Positions 1-7,132 of a stretch of DNA of 10,586 nt are shown in pieces; position 1 is the first letter of the stretch; each line of letters starts with the position of its first letter. The DNA is from Acidobacteriota bacterium (GTDB lineage Bacteria; Acidobacteriota; Terriglobia; Terriglobales; Acidobacteriaceae). A program made the position numbers and the translations under genes. Under the pieces are notes generated by a model, which saw nothing but the letters and a program-made list of their open reading frames with translations, had not been told where the DNA came from and did no database searches. The stretch covers positions 1 to 10,586 of the forward strand of contig JAJXYW010000114.1 of NCBI GenBank assembly GCA_021780415.1, read 5' to 3'.

Positions 1-2581
1 TGGCTTCGCGGACGGTGCTGCCGAGGTCGCGGCCGCGGACGCTGTATTTGATGGCGACGTAGCGGCTGCTGCCTTCGCGGTAGATCTCCTCGGCACCATC
101 CTGTACGGCGACGTGGGTGAGCTGCGCAAGGGAGACGCGCTCGCCGGAGGGCGCGAGGAGACGGATGTTGGAGATCGCTTCGGGAGTGGAGCGGAAGGAG
201 GGAGCGTAGCGCACCATGACGTCGTAGCGTGCTTCCCCGTCGAGGACCTGGGTGACGGGAGCACCATTGATGGTGCCGCCGACCGCACCCTCGATGGCGG
301 CCTGGATGTCAGCGACGTTGATGCCGAAACGGTCTGCGGCGGCGCGGTCGACGGTGTACTCGAGGTTTGGCTGGCCGATGACGCGGAAGAGGCCGAGGTC
401 GGCAACGCCCGGGATGGTGCTCATGACCTGCACGATCTGGTTACCCTTTTCTTCGAGTGTCCTGAGATTGGAGCCGTAGAGCTTGACGGCAAGCTCGCCC
501 TTGACGCCGCTGACGGCTTCTTCGACGTTGTCGGAGATGGGTTGGGAGAAGTTCCAGACTACGCCGGGTATCTTTTGGAGCTGATCGTTCATGGCTGCGA
601 TGAGCTCGTCCTTGTCCTCGTGGAAGACCGGACGCCACTGCTCCTTGGGCTTGAGGTCGACGAAGTATTCGGTGTTGAAGAAGCCGGTGGTGTCGGTGCC
701 GTCGTCGGGACGGCCGGTCTGGCTGATGACCTGGGTGACCTCGGGGAAGCTGGCGAGAACGATGCGCGCGTGGTCGGTGATGGCGAGGCTTTCGGTGGGG
801 CCGGTGCTGGGGGCGAGAGAGCCGCGGACCCAGAGGGCGCCTTCGTCGAGATGTGGGAGGAACTCCGATCCGATGACGCCGCCGAAGGCGAGGAAGGCAC
901 CGATTCCGAGGAGACAGGCTGCGACGCCGATGGGCACAAACTTGTGCTCGATGCCCCAGGTCGCGGTACGGCGATAGTGGGTGGTGATCCAGGCGAGAAC
1001 GGGGTTTTCCCACTCGGTGGTTCCGTTGGGGAAGAGGAAGCTGGCAAGCACGGGCGCGATCAACATGGAGAAGATCAGAGCACCAAGAAGGGCGAAGGCC
1101 ACGGTCCAGGCCATGGGCTTGAAGAGCCTGCCTTCGACCGACTGGAGGGTGAAGATGGGCAGGTAGGTGGTGATGATGATCGCGATGGCGTAAAAGACGG
1201 GCCGCTGGACTTCGTGGGCGGCTTCACGGATCTGATCCATGACGGAGCGGTCGGCGTGGCGCTCGTGGCTGAGGTGGCGAACGATGTTTTCGACCATGAC
1301 AACGGCACCGTCGACGACCATGCCAAAGTCCAGGGCCCCGAGCGAGAGCAGGTTTGCAGGGATGTGGCGGAGGTCGAGGCAAATGGAGGCGAACATCAGC
1401 GAGAAGGGGATGGTGATGGCAACGATGAAGGCGCCGCGCAGGTTGCCGAGAAAGAGGAAGAGAATGATGACGACCAGGAAGATGCCCTTGGTCAGGTTTT
1501 CGAGCACCGTACGGGTGGTGAGACGGAGGAGATCGCTGCGGTCGAGGAAAGGAACGATTCTGACGCCGGGTGGGAGGACGTGGTCGTTGAGTTGCTTGAC
1601 CTCGGCGTGGATGGCGGCGAGGGTGGTGTCGGAGTTGTCGCCTTTCTGGAGAAGGACGATGCCTTCGACGACGTCGTTGTCGTCGACGAGTTTGCCGTCG
1701 TCGCGGTGGATGACCTTGTCGTTTTGACCGCAGGTGCCGTCTTCGGGCTTACAGGTTTTGCCGATCTGGCCGAGCCGGATCTTGGGGCCCTGGATGACCT
1801 GCGCGATGTCAGAGACGCGGATGGCGGTGCCGTTGGAGGTCTTGAGGATGGTCTGGCCGATGTCATGGACGTTGGTGAAAAGGCCGACCTCCTGCACGTT
1901 GATCTGCTGCTCACCCTGCTCGATGAAGCTGCCGCCGGCGTTGACGTTGTTCGCGGCGAGCTGCTGCTGGACCTGCTGGAGGGTGAGGCCATAAGCGATG
2001 AGTTTGTCGGGGTCGACGATGATCTGGTACTCGCGGGTGAGGCCGCCGAAGCTGGAGACGTCGACGACGCCGGGGACGCTGCGGAAGGCCTTTTCGAGCT
2101 GCCAGTCCTCGATGCTCTTCAGTTGCATCGTGTCGACGGAGGGGTTGGTGCTTTTGAGGGTGTACCAGTAGATCTGGCCTACGGGGCTCCAGTCGGTGCC
2201 GATCTGGGGCTGCAGACCGGTGGGTAAGGTGACCTGGCTGAGACGCTCGAGGACCTTCTCTCGGTTCCAGTCGTCGACGCTGTCATCGTCGAAGATCATG
2301 GTGACGCTGGAGAGCCCGGCGAGGGTGGTGGAGCGGAGGTGGGTCATGTGCGGGAGGCCCGCCATGGCGATCTCGAGCGGGATGGTGACCTGTTGCTCGA
2401 CGTCTTCGGCGGAGCGGCCGGGCCACTGGGTGATGACATTGACGTAGTTGTTGGCGACGTCGGGGTAGGCCTCGACGGGGAGATTGTGGAAGGAGATGAT
2501 GCCCCAGGCGAGCAGCAGGATCGCCACAATCAGCACGATGAAGCGGTTGTTCAGTGCAAAATCAACTAACCGCTTGATCAT
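1..2581 (-). CDS. HME-RND heavy-metal efflux pump, CzcA/CusA family (3' end cut by window edge)
   Basis: Inner-membrane RND proton/metal antiporter that exports metal cations through a tripartite complex with the adaptor next to it and an outer-membrane channel. The frame is open from ATG 2581 to the left edge, giving 860 codons of an expected roughly 1,030-1,080. Translation begins MIKRLVDFALNNRFIVLI, a typical first RND helix, followed by PVEAYPDV and QWPGRSAEDVEQQVTIPLE, both family hallmarks. The HME proton-relay signature DFGMVVDGAVVMVEN in TM4 is intact, with D418, D424 and E431 spaced as in CzcA D402/D408/E415. The C-terminal porter part has GSEFLPHLDEGALW and SQTGRPDDGTDTTGFFNTE. CusA's substrate methionine is absent where it would fall after GSEF, so a divalent cation (Co/Zn/Cd/Ni type) seems likelier than Cu/Ag; that is inference. 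Residues about 274-305 form a hydrophilic insertion with C277 and C284. The start codon overlaps the adaptor stop as ATGA, implying coupled translation. Confidence 0.93.
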   Translation of the reverse strand, partial: MIKRLVDFALNNRFIVLIVAILLLAWGIISFHNLPVEAYPDVANNYVNVITQWPGRSAEDVEQQVTIPLEIAMAGLPHMTHLRSTTLAGLSSVTMIFDDDSVDDWNREKVLERLSQVTLPTGLQPQIGTDWSPVGQIYWYTLKSTNPSVDTMQLKSIEDWQLEKAFRSVPGVVDVSSFGGLTREYQIIVDPDKLIAYGLTLQQVQQQLAANNVNAGGSFIEQGEQQINVQEVGLFTNVHDIGQTILKTSNGTAIRVSDIAQVIQGPKIRLGQIGKTCKPEDGTCGQNDKVIHRDDGKLVDDNDVVEGIVLLQKGDNSDTTLAAIHAEVKQLNDHVLPPGVRIVPFLDRSDLLRLTTRTVLENLTKGIFLVVIILFLFLGNLRGAFIVAITIPFSLMFASICLDLRHIPANLLSLGALDFGMVVDGAVVMVENIVRHLSHERHADRSVMDQIREAAHEVQRPVFYAIAIIITTYLPIFTLQSVEGRLFKPMAWTVAFALLGALIFSMLIAPVLASFLFPNGTTEWENPVLAWITTHYRRTATWGIEHKFVPIGVAACLLGIGAFLAFGGVIGSEFLPHLDEGALWVRGSLAPSTGPTESLAITDHARIVLASFPEVTQVISQTGRPDDGTDTTGFFNTEYFVDLKPKEQWRPVFHEDKDELIAAMNDQLQKIPGVVWNFSQPISDNVEEAVSGVKGELAVKLYGSNLRTLEEKGNQIVQVMSTIPGVADLGLFRVIGQPNLEYTVDRAAADRFGINVADIQAAIEGAVGGTINGAPVTQVLDGEARYDVMVRYAPSFRSTPEAISNIRLLAPSGERVSLAQLTHVAVQDGAEEIYREGSSRYVAIKYSVRGRDLGSTVREA

Positions 2582-3771
2582 TGCTGCTCCACGGTGTTCT
2601 CGAGGTCGAGGGCGTTGCCGACCACTTGCTGACCGACGTTGAGCCCGGCGAGGACTTCGAGGAGGTTGCCGGGAAGGGTGACGCCGGTCTTGACGAGGAC
2701 GCGCTTGAAGGTGCCATCGCCGGCAGGCTCGAAGACGTAGGTGCGGTCGTGGAGTTGGAGCACCGCGTCGGCGGGGACGACGGTCTGCTGCACGGGGTGC
2801 GAGCCCTCGAGGGTTCCGGTGGCGAACATGCCGATGCGGAGGAGATGGTCGGGGTTGGCGACCTGAATTCTTACCTTCGCGGTGCGGAGATTGGGGTCGA
2901 GCTGAGCGCCGATGTCGCTGATGGCTCCGGAAAAGACCTTGCCGGGGAAGGCGTTGAGCTGGATGTCGGCGTGCTGGCCGAGATGGATGCCGGCGAGATC
3001 ATTCTCGTAGACGTCGCAGATGATCCAGACGTGGGAGAGGTCGGCGATGGTGAGGGAGCCGGTGGAGCCTGCGTAGGTGATGCCCGCTGCTCCGGCTGCT
3101 GTGACGTTTTGAGCGATGATGACGCCGCTTGCAGGAGCGTAGATCTTGACGGTTTCGGTGGGATGATTTTTGTCGACGCCGAGGATGGTGAGTTGTTGAT
3201 CGGCAGCGATGAGATCGGCTTTGGCGTCGTCCTCGGCATCCTGCGCTGCTTCGAGCTGGGTCTTTGGGATGGCGCCTTTGGCGAAGAGGAGCTTGTCGCG
3301 GTCGAGGGTGACGGCGGTGAGGTGCTCGTCGTTGACGGCTTTGAGATAGGCATCGAAGGCGGTGGAGACGTCGGGGCTTTGGACCTCCATGACGAGCTGG
3401 CCTTTGTGGACGTAGTCGCCGAGACCGACGTGGAGGGCGATGACGCGGCCGTTGGCGAGGGAGAGGACGGGGATCTCTCGGGAGACATCGGGGTTGACCG
3501 AGCCGGTGACCTGAAGCGTGCTGCGGATCTCACGCGAAGTTGTTTGCACGAGCGAAAAGCGTCCAGCGCCGTCCACGTGGACGAGGTTCGATCCTGCGAT
3601 CTCCTCGATCTGCACTGAGGCGGGCGGTGCGCCGGCGGAGGCCGGGGACGCGTCGTGCTTGCAACCACTGAGGGCGAAGGCGAAAAGAAGCGCCGGTGCA
3701 GCGATGCGGCGCAGACGGGTAGAACTCTGGCTCGGGCTGTCTTGATCTTGCTTTTTCAGCGTCATGTTCAT
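2578..3771 (-). CDS. RND efflux periplasmic adaptor lipoprotein (CzcB/CusB, membrane fusion protein)
   Basis: Periplasmic adaptor of 397 residues that links the RND pump to an outer-membrane channel. The N-terminus has a basic stretch, a hydrophobic core and a lipobox LSGC with C37 as the predicted lipidated cysteine. Domains in order: first half of the barrel-sandwich (lipoyl-like) domain around 105-131 (NGRVIALHVGLGDYVHKGQL), a short alpha-hairpin about 135-200, the second lipoyl half around 208-223 (VKIYAPASGVIIAQ), a beta-barrel about 248-322 (HVWIICDVYENDL, then LRIGMFATGTLEG), and a membrane-proximal domain about 328-395. No His- or Met-rich metal-binding tail is visible, so substrate cannot be read from it. 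It is the first gene of the minus-strand efflux operon and its TGA overlaps the pump ATG. ATG at 3765 (residue 3) is an alternative start; neither has a good Shine-Dalgarno sequence, and the bases just upstream are C-rich. Confidence 0.92.
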   Translation of the reverse strand: MNMTLKKQDQDSPSQSSTRLRRIAAPALLFAFALSGCKHDASPASAGAPPASVQIEEIAGSNLVHVDGAGRFSLVQTTSREIRSTLQVTGSVNPDVSREIPVLSLANGRVIALHVGLGDYVHKGQLVMEVQSPDVSTAFDAYLKAVNDEHLTAVTLDRDKLLFAKGAIPKTQLEAAQDAEDDAKADLIAADQQLTILGVDKNHPTETVKIYAPASGVIIAQNVTAAGAAGITYAGSTGSLTIADLSHVWIICDVYENDLAGIHLGQHADIQLNAFPGKVFSGAISDIGAQLDPNLRTAKVRIQVANPDHLLRIGMFATGTLEGSHPVQQTVVPADAVLQLHDRTYVFEPAGDGTFKRVLVKTGVTLPGNLLEVLAGLNVGQQVVGNALDLENTVEQQ

Positions 3772-3864
3772 AGATTTCGGGGGATGCTGCGGCGTTCCAT
3801 TCGGCAGGAAACAGTTAGGTTAAAGGGTATCGCAGAAGGAATGTGGTTCGTCCGGCGTGAGGTG

Positions 3865-3897
3865 TATCTTCCGATAGCCACTGTTATCTTTCGATAG
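3865..3897. repeat. Two near-identical 13-bp dyad repeats, candidate operator pair
   Basis: TATCTTCCGATAG at 3865-3877 and TATCTTTCGATAG at 3885-3897 differ at one base of 13. Each carries inverted 4-bp arms (TATC and GATA) around a 4-bp core. The repeats start exactly 20 bp apart, close to two helical turns, so two bound dimers would face the same side of the DNA. The pair lies just upstream of the kinase start and about 95-125 bp upstream of the adaptor start. A site for the neighbouring NarL-type regulator is the natural guess, but the sequence does not show which protein binds. Confidence 0.5.
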
Positions 3898-3910
3898 GAT
3901 GCGCTGGTCA

Positions 3911-3917
3911 GAGGTGA
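3911..3917 (+). promoter_or_regulatory. Ribosome binding site deciding the kinase start
   Basis: GAGGTGA lies 11 nt upstream of ATG 3929 and is the only good Shine-Dalgarno match near the 5' end of the kinase frame. The earlier in-frame ATG at 3899 is preceded by GATAGG with no spacer and would place the start codon beside the dyad repeat. ATG 3941 and 3962 have poorer spacing. ATG 3929 is therefore preferred. Confidence 0.55.
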
Positions 3918-3928
3918 ATTTACCAATA

Positions 3929-5344
3929 ATGAAGACAACGATGAGACGCGCAGCCACCGTGATGACGAGCAAGACGTTCCGGCTTGTGACGGGCGTGGCG
4001 GGCATTGCGCTCATAGGATATGTTGACCATCGGCTGAGCGAGGCGATTCCGCTGGCGCTGCTGTACCTGGCGCCGGTGGTGCTGATGAGCACGGCGCTGC
4101 TGCGCTGGCAGATTCCGCTGCTGGGTGCGCTGTGTACGGTAGTGGTGGAGTTCGCGAATGGCTATCCGTGGACACTGCGAGAGGGGATTGCACGCGATGC
4201 GCTTTACTTCTTCGCGTACACGGCAGCGGGTCTGTATGTGTCGGAGGTGTTGACGCGCCGCACTACGGAGCATCTACACCTTGAAGCGTTGGAGGCTGAG
4301 ATTGAAGCCCGCCGGGGGGCCGAAGAACAGTTGCGGCTGGTAGTGGCCAACTCTTCGATTGCGATTGTTACTTCCGACGGGACGGGAACGATTCTGCAGG
4401 CCAATGACGCTGCGGAGCGCATGTTTGCTGGTGATGCGCCGGGCGGAGGAGCGCGACTGGAGGGCTCATCCTTGCAGGTGTTCGTGCCGTCTCTGGCGCG
4501 GGTGCAGATTCAGCGGCAGGGATGGGAGCATTTGAAGACGATGCTGCAGTGCCAGGGGTTGCGCGTGACGCAGGAGCCATTTCTGGCGGATGTGTGGGTG
4601 TCATCGTATAGCACGTCGCGCGGTGGACGGCTGACGGCGATGATCATTGACGCGTCGACGGAGGTACGAGACCGCGAGGAGGCGAATCTTGAGCAGGTGC
4701 TGGTGGGCTCGCGACTGGCGGTGGGCGCGCTGTTTCATGAGATTCGAAATATTTGTGCTGCGATTGCGGTGGTGCAGCAGAACCTGCGAGGGACGTTTGC
4801 TCCGGTAGAGCCTTCGGAAGACTTTGAGGCGTTGCAGCAGTTGGTGACGGCGCTGGAACGGATGGCGTCACTGGAACTTTCGCTGACACGACGGCAACCG
4901 ACGAAGTTGAAGCTCGAATCGTTTTTGAGGGAGTTGCGGATTATTTTGATGCCTTCGCTACGCGAGAAGGGGATTGCGCTGGAGTGGCACGTGGAGCCAA
5001 AACTGCCCGAGGTCTGGGCGGATCAGCAGAGTCTGCTGCAGGTGTTTCTCAACCTGGTGCGCAATGCGGAGAAGGCGCTGGTCGCAGTGGAAGAGCCGAG
5101 GCTGACGATGGATGCAGTGGAGGTGGCTGGGCGGGTGCAGGTAAAGGTCTCCGATAATGGGCCGGGAGTGAGCGATCCGGCGAGTTTGTTCCGGCCGTTC
5201 GCAGGAGGATCTTCGAGTTCGGGACTGGGACTATATCTGTCACGGGCGATGATGCTGAGCTTTCATGGAGATCTCGCGCATGAATCAGGCGCAAGCGGTG
5301 CTACGTTCATCGTGGAGATGATTTCGGTCGAGGGAGAGGCATGA
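3929..5344 (+). CDS. Membrane-bound PAS sensor histidine kinase
   Basis: Sensor kinase of 471 residues that autophosphorylates and passes phosphate to the regulator encoded next. About four hydrophobic segments occupy residues 17-33, 41-58, 61-77 and 89-108, a compact membrane input module with almost no periplasmic loop. A charged helix (about 109-135) leads to a PAS-like domain (about 136-250). The kinase core has H box FHEIRN with H270 as phospho-acceptor, N box LNLVRNAEKAL (N375, N379), G1 DNGPG (D409), F box LFRPF and G2 SSGLGLYLS (G432), so all catalytic elements are present. The H box is HisKA-like rather than the HisKA_3 type usually paired with NarL regulators; FixL/FixJ is a known precedent for such a pairing. 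Its TGA overlaps the regulator ATG. The ligand is unknown; the divergent pump suggests a metal or envelope signal. ATG 3899 would add ten residues. Confidence 0.88.
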   Translation: MKTTMRRAATVMTSKTFRLVTGVAGIALIGYVDHRLSEAIPLALLYLAPVVLMSTALLRWQIPLLGALCTVVVEFANGYPWTLREGIARDALYFFAYTAAGLYVSEVLTRRTTEHLHLEALEAEIEARRGAEEQLRLVVANSSIAIVTSDGTGTILQANDAAERMFAGDAPGGGARLEGSSLQVFVPSLARVQIQRQGWEHLKTMLQCQGLRVTQEPFLADVWVSSYSTSRGGRLTAMIIDASTEVRDREEANLEQVLVGSRLAVGALFHEIRNICAAIAVVQQNLRGTFAPVEPSEDFEALQQLVTALERMASLELSLTRRQPTKLKLESFLRELRIILMPSLREKGIALEWHVEPKLPEVWADQQSLLQVFLNLVRNAEKALVAVEEPRLTMDAVEVAGRVQVKVSDNGPGVSDPASLFRPFAGGSSSSGLGLYLSRAMMLSFHGDLAHESGASGATFIVEMISVEGEA

Positions 5345-6018
5345 GGGCGAAGGGTAATCAGGCGGTAATCCGGCTGCTGCTGGTGGATGACCACACGCTG
5401 TTCAGGGAGAGCCTTCGGCGGTTGCTGGAGAGTGAGCCGGGGGTGGAGATCAGCGGAGACTTTGCGACGACAGAGGACGCACTGGCCGCGTTGCAGGAGG
5501 GCCTGACGTTTGATGCGGCGCTGATCGACTATGAGTTGCAGGGGCCTGGAAACATCGATGGGCTGGAGCTGGTGCGGCGGCTGCGTGTATTGCAGCCAGA
5601 GGCGCGGGTGCTGATGGTGACGGCGGGTATGGGGACGGTGGAACTGGTGCGGGCCGTGAAGGAGTTGAATGCGGGAATATTTTTGAAGACGGAGCCGACA
5701 GTGGAGTTGATGCTGGCAATCCAGCGGACGGCGCAGGGTGAGCGATGGATCTCGTCACGGGCGTCGGTGGCGATGCTGGTGTCGGGTGAGATGGTGGCGC
5801 CACCGGAACGGCAGGGTGGTGGGAAGTTGAGCGCGCGCGAGGCAAGGGTGCTGCGCGGGGTGCTGGAGGGACAGAGCAACAAAGAGATCGGGGCGGAGTT
5901 GGAGATGACCGAGAGCGCTGTAAAAGCGGTGCTGCAGAAGCTGTTTGAGTGGGCCGGAGTGCGCAGCCGGTCGCAGCTCGTGCGGTATGCGATCGAGGCG
6001 CAGATTGAGCCGAGGTGA
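5341..6018 (+). CDS. NarL/FixJ-family response regulator with LuxR-type HTH
   Basis: DNA-binding response regulator of 225 residues. The receiver domain (about 10-130) has the acidic pair D16/D17 in LLLVDDH, phospho-acceptor D63 in ALIDYEL, the switch residue T94 in MVTAG and conserved K116 in FLKT. A short linker leads to a LuxR-type helix-turn-helix (about 161-220) with KLSAREARVL and GQSNKEIGAELEMTESAVKAVLQKLF. The ATG overlaps the kinase TGA as ATGA, and GGGAGAGG upstream supplies a Shine-Dalgarno sequence inside the kinase gene, so the two are surely co-transcribed partners. Likely targets, by inference from layout, are the divergent efflux operon and its own promoter. The pyrimidine cluster starts 46 bp downstream with no obvious terminator between. 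Confidence 0.93.
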   Translation: MRAKGNQAVIRLLLVDDHTLFRESLRRLLESEPGVEISGDFATTEDALAALQEGLTFDAALIDYELQGPGNIDGLELVRRLRVLQPEARVLMVTAGMGTVELVRAVKELNAGIFLKTEPTVELMLAIQRTAQGERWISSRASVAMLVSGEMVAPPERQGGGKLSAREARVLRGVLEGQSNKEIGAELEMTESAVKAVLQKLFEWAGVRSRSQLVRYAIEAQIEPR

Positions 6019-6035
6019 TTCGGAAAACAGTGGGT

Positions 6036-6041
6036 TATACT
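6036..6041 (+). promoter_or_regulatory. Possible -10 element upstream of pyrD
   Basis: TATACT matches five of six bases of the sigma-70 -10 consensus and lies 23 bp before the preferred pyrD start. No recognisable -35 hexamer is found at 16-18 bp spacing and there is no extended -10 TGn. A leader from this position would be very short. It may be a weak pyr promoter or chance; read-through from the two-component operon is equally possible. Confidence 0.25.
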
Positions 6042-6050
6042 TAGAGACAT

Positions 6051-6056
6051 AGGTGG
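6051..6056 (+). promoter_or_regulatory. Ribosome binding site deciding the pyrD start
   Basis: AGGTGG lies 8 nt upstream of ATG 6065, an ideal spacing. The alternative in-frame GTG at 6053 falls inside this motif and would add only MVWR with no ribosome binding site of its own, so ATG 6065 is preferred. Confidence 0.6.
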
Positions 6057-6064
6057 TCTGGCGC

Positions 6065-7132
6065 ATGCCCTTGGAGCCGTTTTACGACCCGGCAAAGTCC
6101 TATCTGGACAACTTTGAGCACGGCCCGTTTGGCCTCTTCGCCGACACCTCTCCTGCTTCCCAAACAATTGAACCGAAACATCAGTTTCTCGGGTATCCGG
6201 TATTTGCCCCGTTCGGGATTCCTGCGGGTCCGCTGATCAATGGGAAGTATGTGAAGGCTGCGCTGGATATGGGGTTCGATATTCCGGTGTACAAGACGGT
6301 GCGGACGCATCGGTATGAGTGCCATCCGTGGCCGAATGTGCTGGCGGTGAAGGTGGAGGGCGATCTTGCGCCGGACCGCACGCTGGTTGCGAACCAGAAT
6401 TACAGTGAACCGCTTTCGATTACGAATTCGTTTGGCGTGCCGTCGTTCGATCCTGAAGTCTGGCAGCGGGATATGGCCGAGGTTGTTGCGTATGCCCGGC
6501 CAGGTCAGGTGGTGGTGGGAAGCTTTCAGGGAACGCTGCCGGAGAATGGGAGTGTGGCGGATTATATTGCAGACTTTGTGCTGGGTGCGAGGCTGGTGAA
6601 AGAGACTGGAGTCAAGATTATCGAGGTGAATCTGAGCTGCCCGAATGAGGGGACGGCGAATCTTCTGTGCTTCGATATTCATCGGTCGCGGCAGGTGGTG
6701 GAGGCGATCAAGGATGAGATTGGCAGTGTTCCTCTGGTGATCAAGATGGCGTACTACAAGGATGAGAGCCGGCTGGAGGATTTTCTTCGCGAGGTGGGAA
6801 AGACAGTTGATGGAATCTCCGCGATCAACACGATCTCGGCGGAGATTCTGGACGAGCACGGGAAGCAGGCGCTGCCGGGTGCGGGGCGGTTGCGGAGTGG
6901 GGTGTGCGGGAGTGCGGTGAAGTGGGCCGGCGTGGCGATGACGTCGCGGCTGGCGCGGCTGCGGGGTGAGTTGGGGATGAAGTTTGCGATTGTGGGCGTG
7001 GGCGGAGCTGGCGATGCGGCGGCGTTCGATGAGTATCGCAGGGCTGGCGCGGATGCGGTGATGTCGGCGACGGCGGCGATGTGGAATCCGATGCTGGCGC
7101 AGGAGATCAAGGGGCAAGCGCATGAGCTATGA
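6065..7132 (+). CDS. pyrD: Dihydroorotate dehydrogenase, class 1-type with catalytic cysteine
   Basis: FMN enzyme of 355 residues that oxidises dihydroorotate to orotate. The motif EVNLSCPNEG places C192 at the position of the class 1 catalytic base (Cys130 of Lactococcus PyrDA); class 2 quinone enzymes have Ser there. Other landmarks match the class 1 fold: VYKTVRTHR (FMN-contacting Lys), TNSFGVPSFD corresponding to NSMGLPN, VIKMAYYKD, INTISAE, and IVGVGGAGDAAAF for phosphate binding near the C-terminus. No membrane-anchoring N-terminal helix is visible, so it is probably cytosolic. It is longer than typical class 1 proteins (about 310) and the sequence between motifs is divergent. No PyrK gene is adjacent, so the electron acceptor is uncertain (fumarate, NAD through a distant partner, or another). 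It heads the pyrDEFCB cluster and overlaps pyrE by 11 bp. Confidence 0.88.
   Translation: MPLEPFYDPAKSYLDNFEHGPFGLFADTSPASQTIEPKHQFLGYPVFAPFGIPAGPLINGKYVKAALDMGFDIPVYKTVRTHRYECHPWPNVLAVKVEGDLAPDRTLVANQNYSEPLSITNSFGVPSFDPEVWQRDMAEVVAYARPGQVVVGSFQGTLPENGSVADYIADFVLGARLVKETGVKIIEVNLSCPNEGTANLLCFDIHRSRQVVEAIKDEIGSVPLVIKMAYYKDESRLEDFLREVGKTVDGISAINTISAEILDEHGKQALPGAGRLRSGVCGSAVKWAGVAMTSRLARLRGELGMKFAIVGVGGAGDAAAFDEYRRAGADAVMSATAAMWNPMLAQEIKGQAHEL
7109..7114 (+). promoter_or_regulatory. Ribosome binding site for pyrE inside pyrD
   Basis: AAGGGG lies 7 nt before ATG 7122, within the last codons of pyrD. It supports ATG 7122 over the in-frame ATG at 7134. Confidence 0.5.

Larger units (their letters stand above)
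3772..3928. promoter_or_regulatory. Divergent intergenic region between efflux operon and two-component operon
   Basis: This 157-bp stretch separates the first codons of the minus-strand efflux operon and the plus-strand kinase, so it must hold promoters for both unless transcription enters from elsewhere. It is less GC-rich than the flanking genes, particularly around 3815-3900. No convincing paired -35/-10 boxes could be assigned by eye on either strand. It contains the paired TATC-N4-GATA dyads described separately. No small ORF here looks coding. Confidence 0.6.

Noticed and set aside
113..2227. Very long plus-strand ORF (about 704 codons) antisense to the RND pump
   Set aside because: Its product is an implausible run of Asp, Glu, Gly and Val with no domain. 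The opposite strand encodes a full RND pump with all motifs, and strong GC3 bias removes stops from the antisense frame.
2581..3618. Plus-strand ORF (345 codons) antisense to the adaptor gene
   Set aside because: Acidic low-complexity product with no recognisable domain; the minus strand encodes an intact adaptor lipoprotein.
3828..3840. Possible third copy of the TATC dyad (TATCGCAGAAGGA)
   Set aside because: Only the TATC half is present, the GATA arm is missing, and the spacing of 37 bp to the first dyad breaks the 20-bp phase.
3820..4092. Small minus-strand ORF (90 codons) across the divergent promoter and kinase start
   Set aside because: Mostly antisense to the kinase gene, no ribosome binding site, no domain; treated as a shadow.
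6041..7123. Minus-strand ORF (360 codons) opposite pyrD
   Set aside because: Arg/His/Pro-rich shadow product; pyrD on the other strand has complete family motifs and a ribosome binding site.
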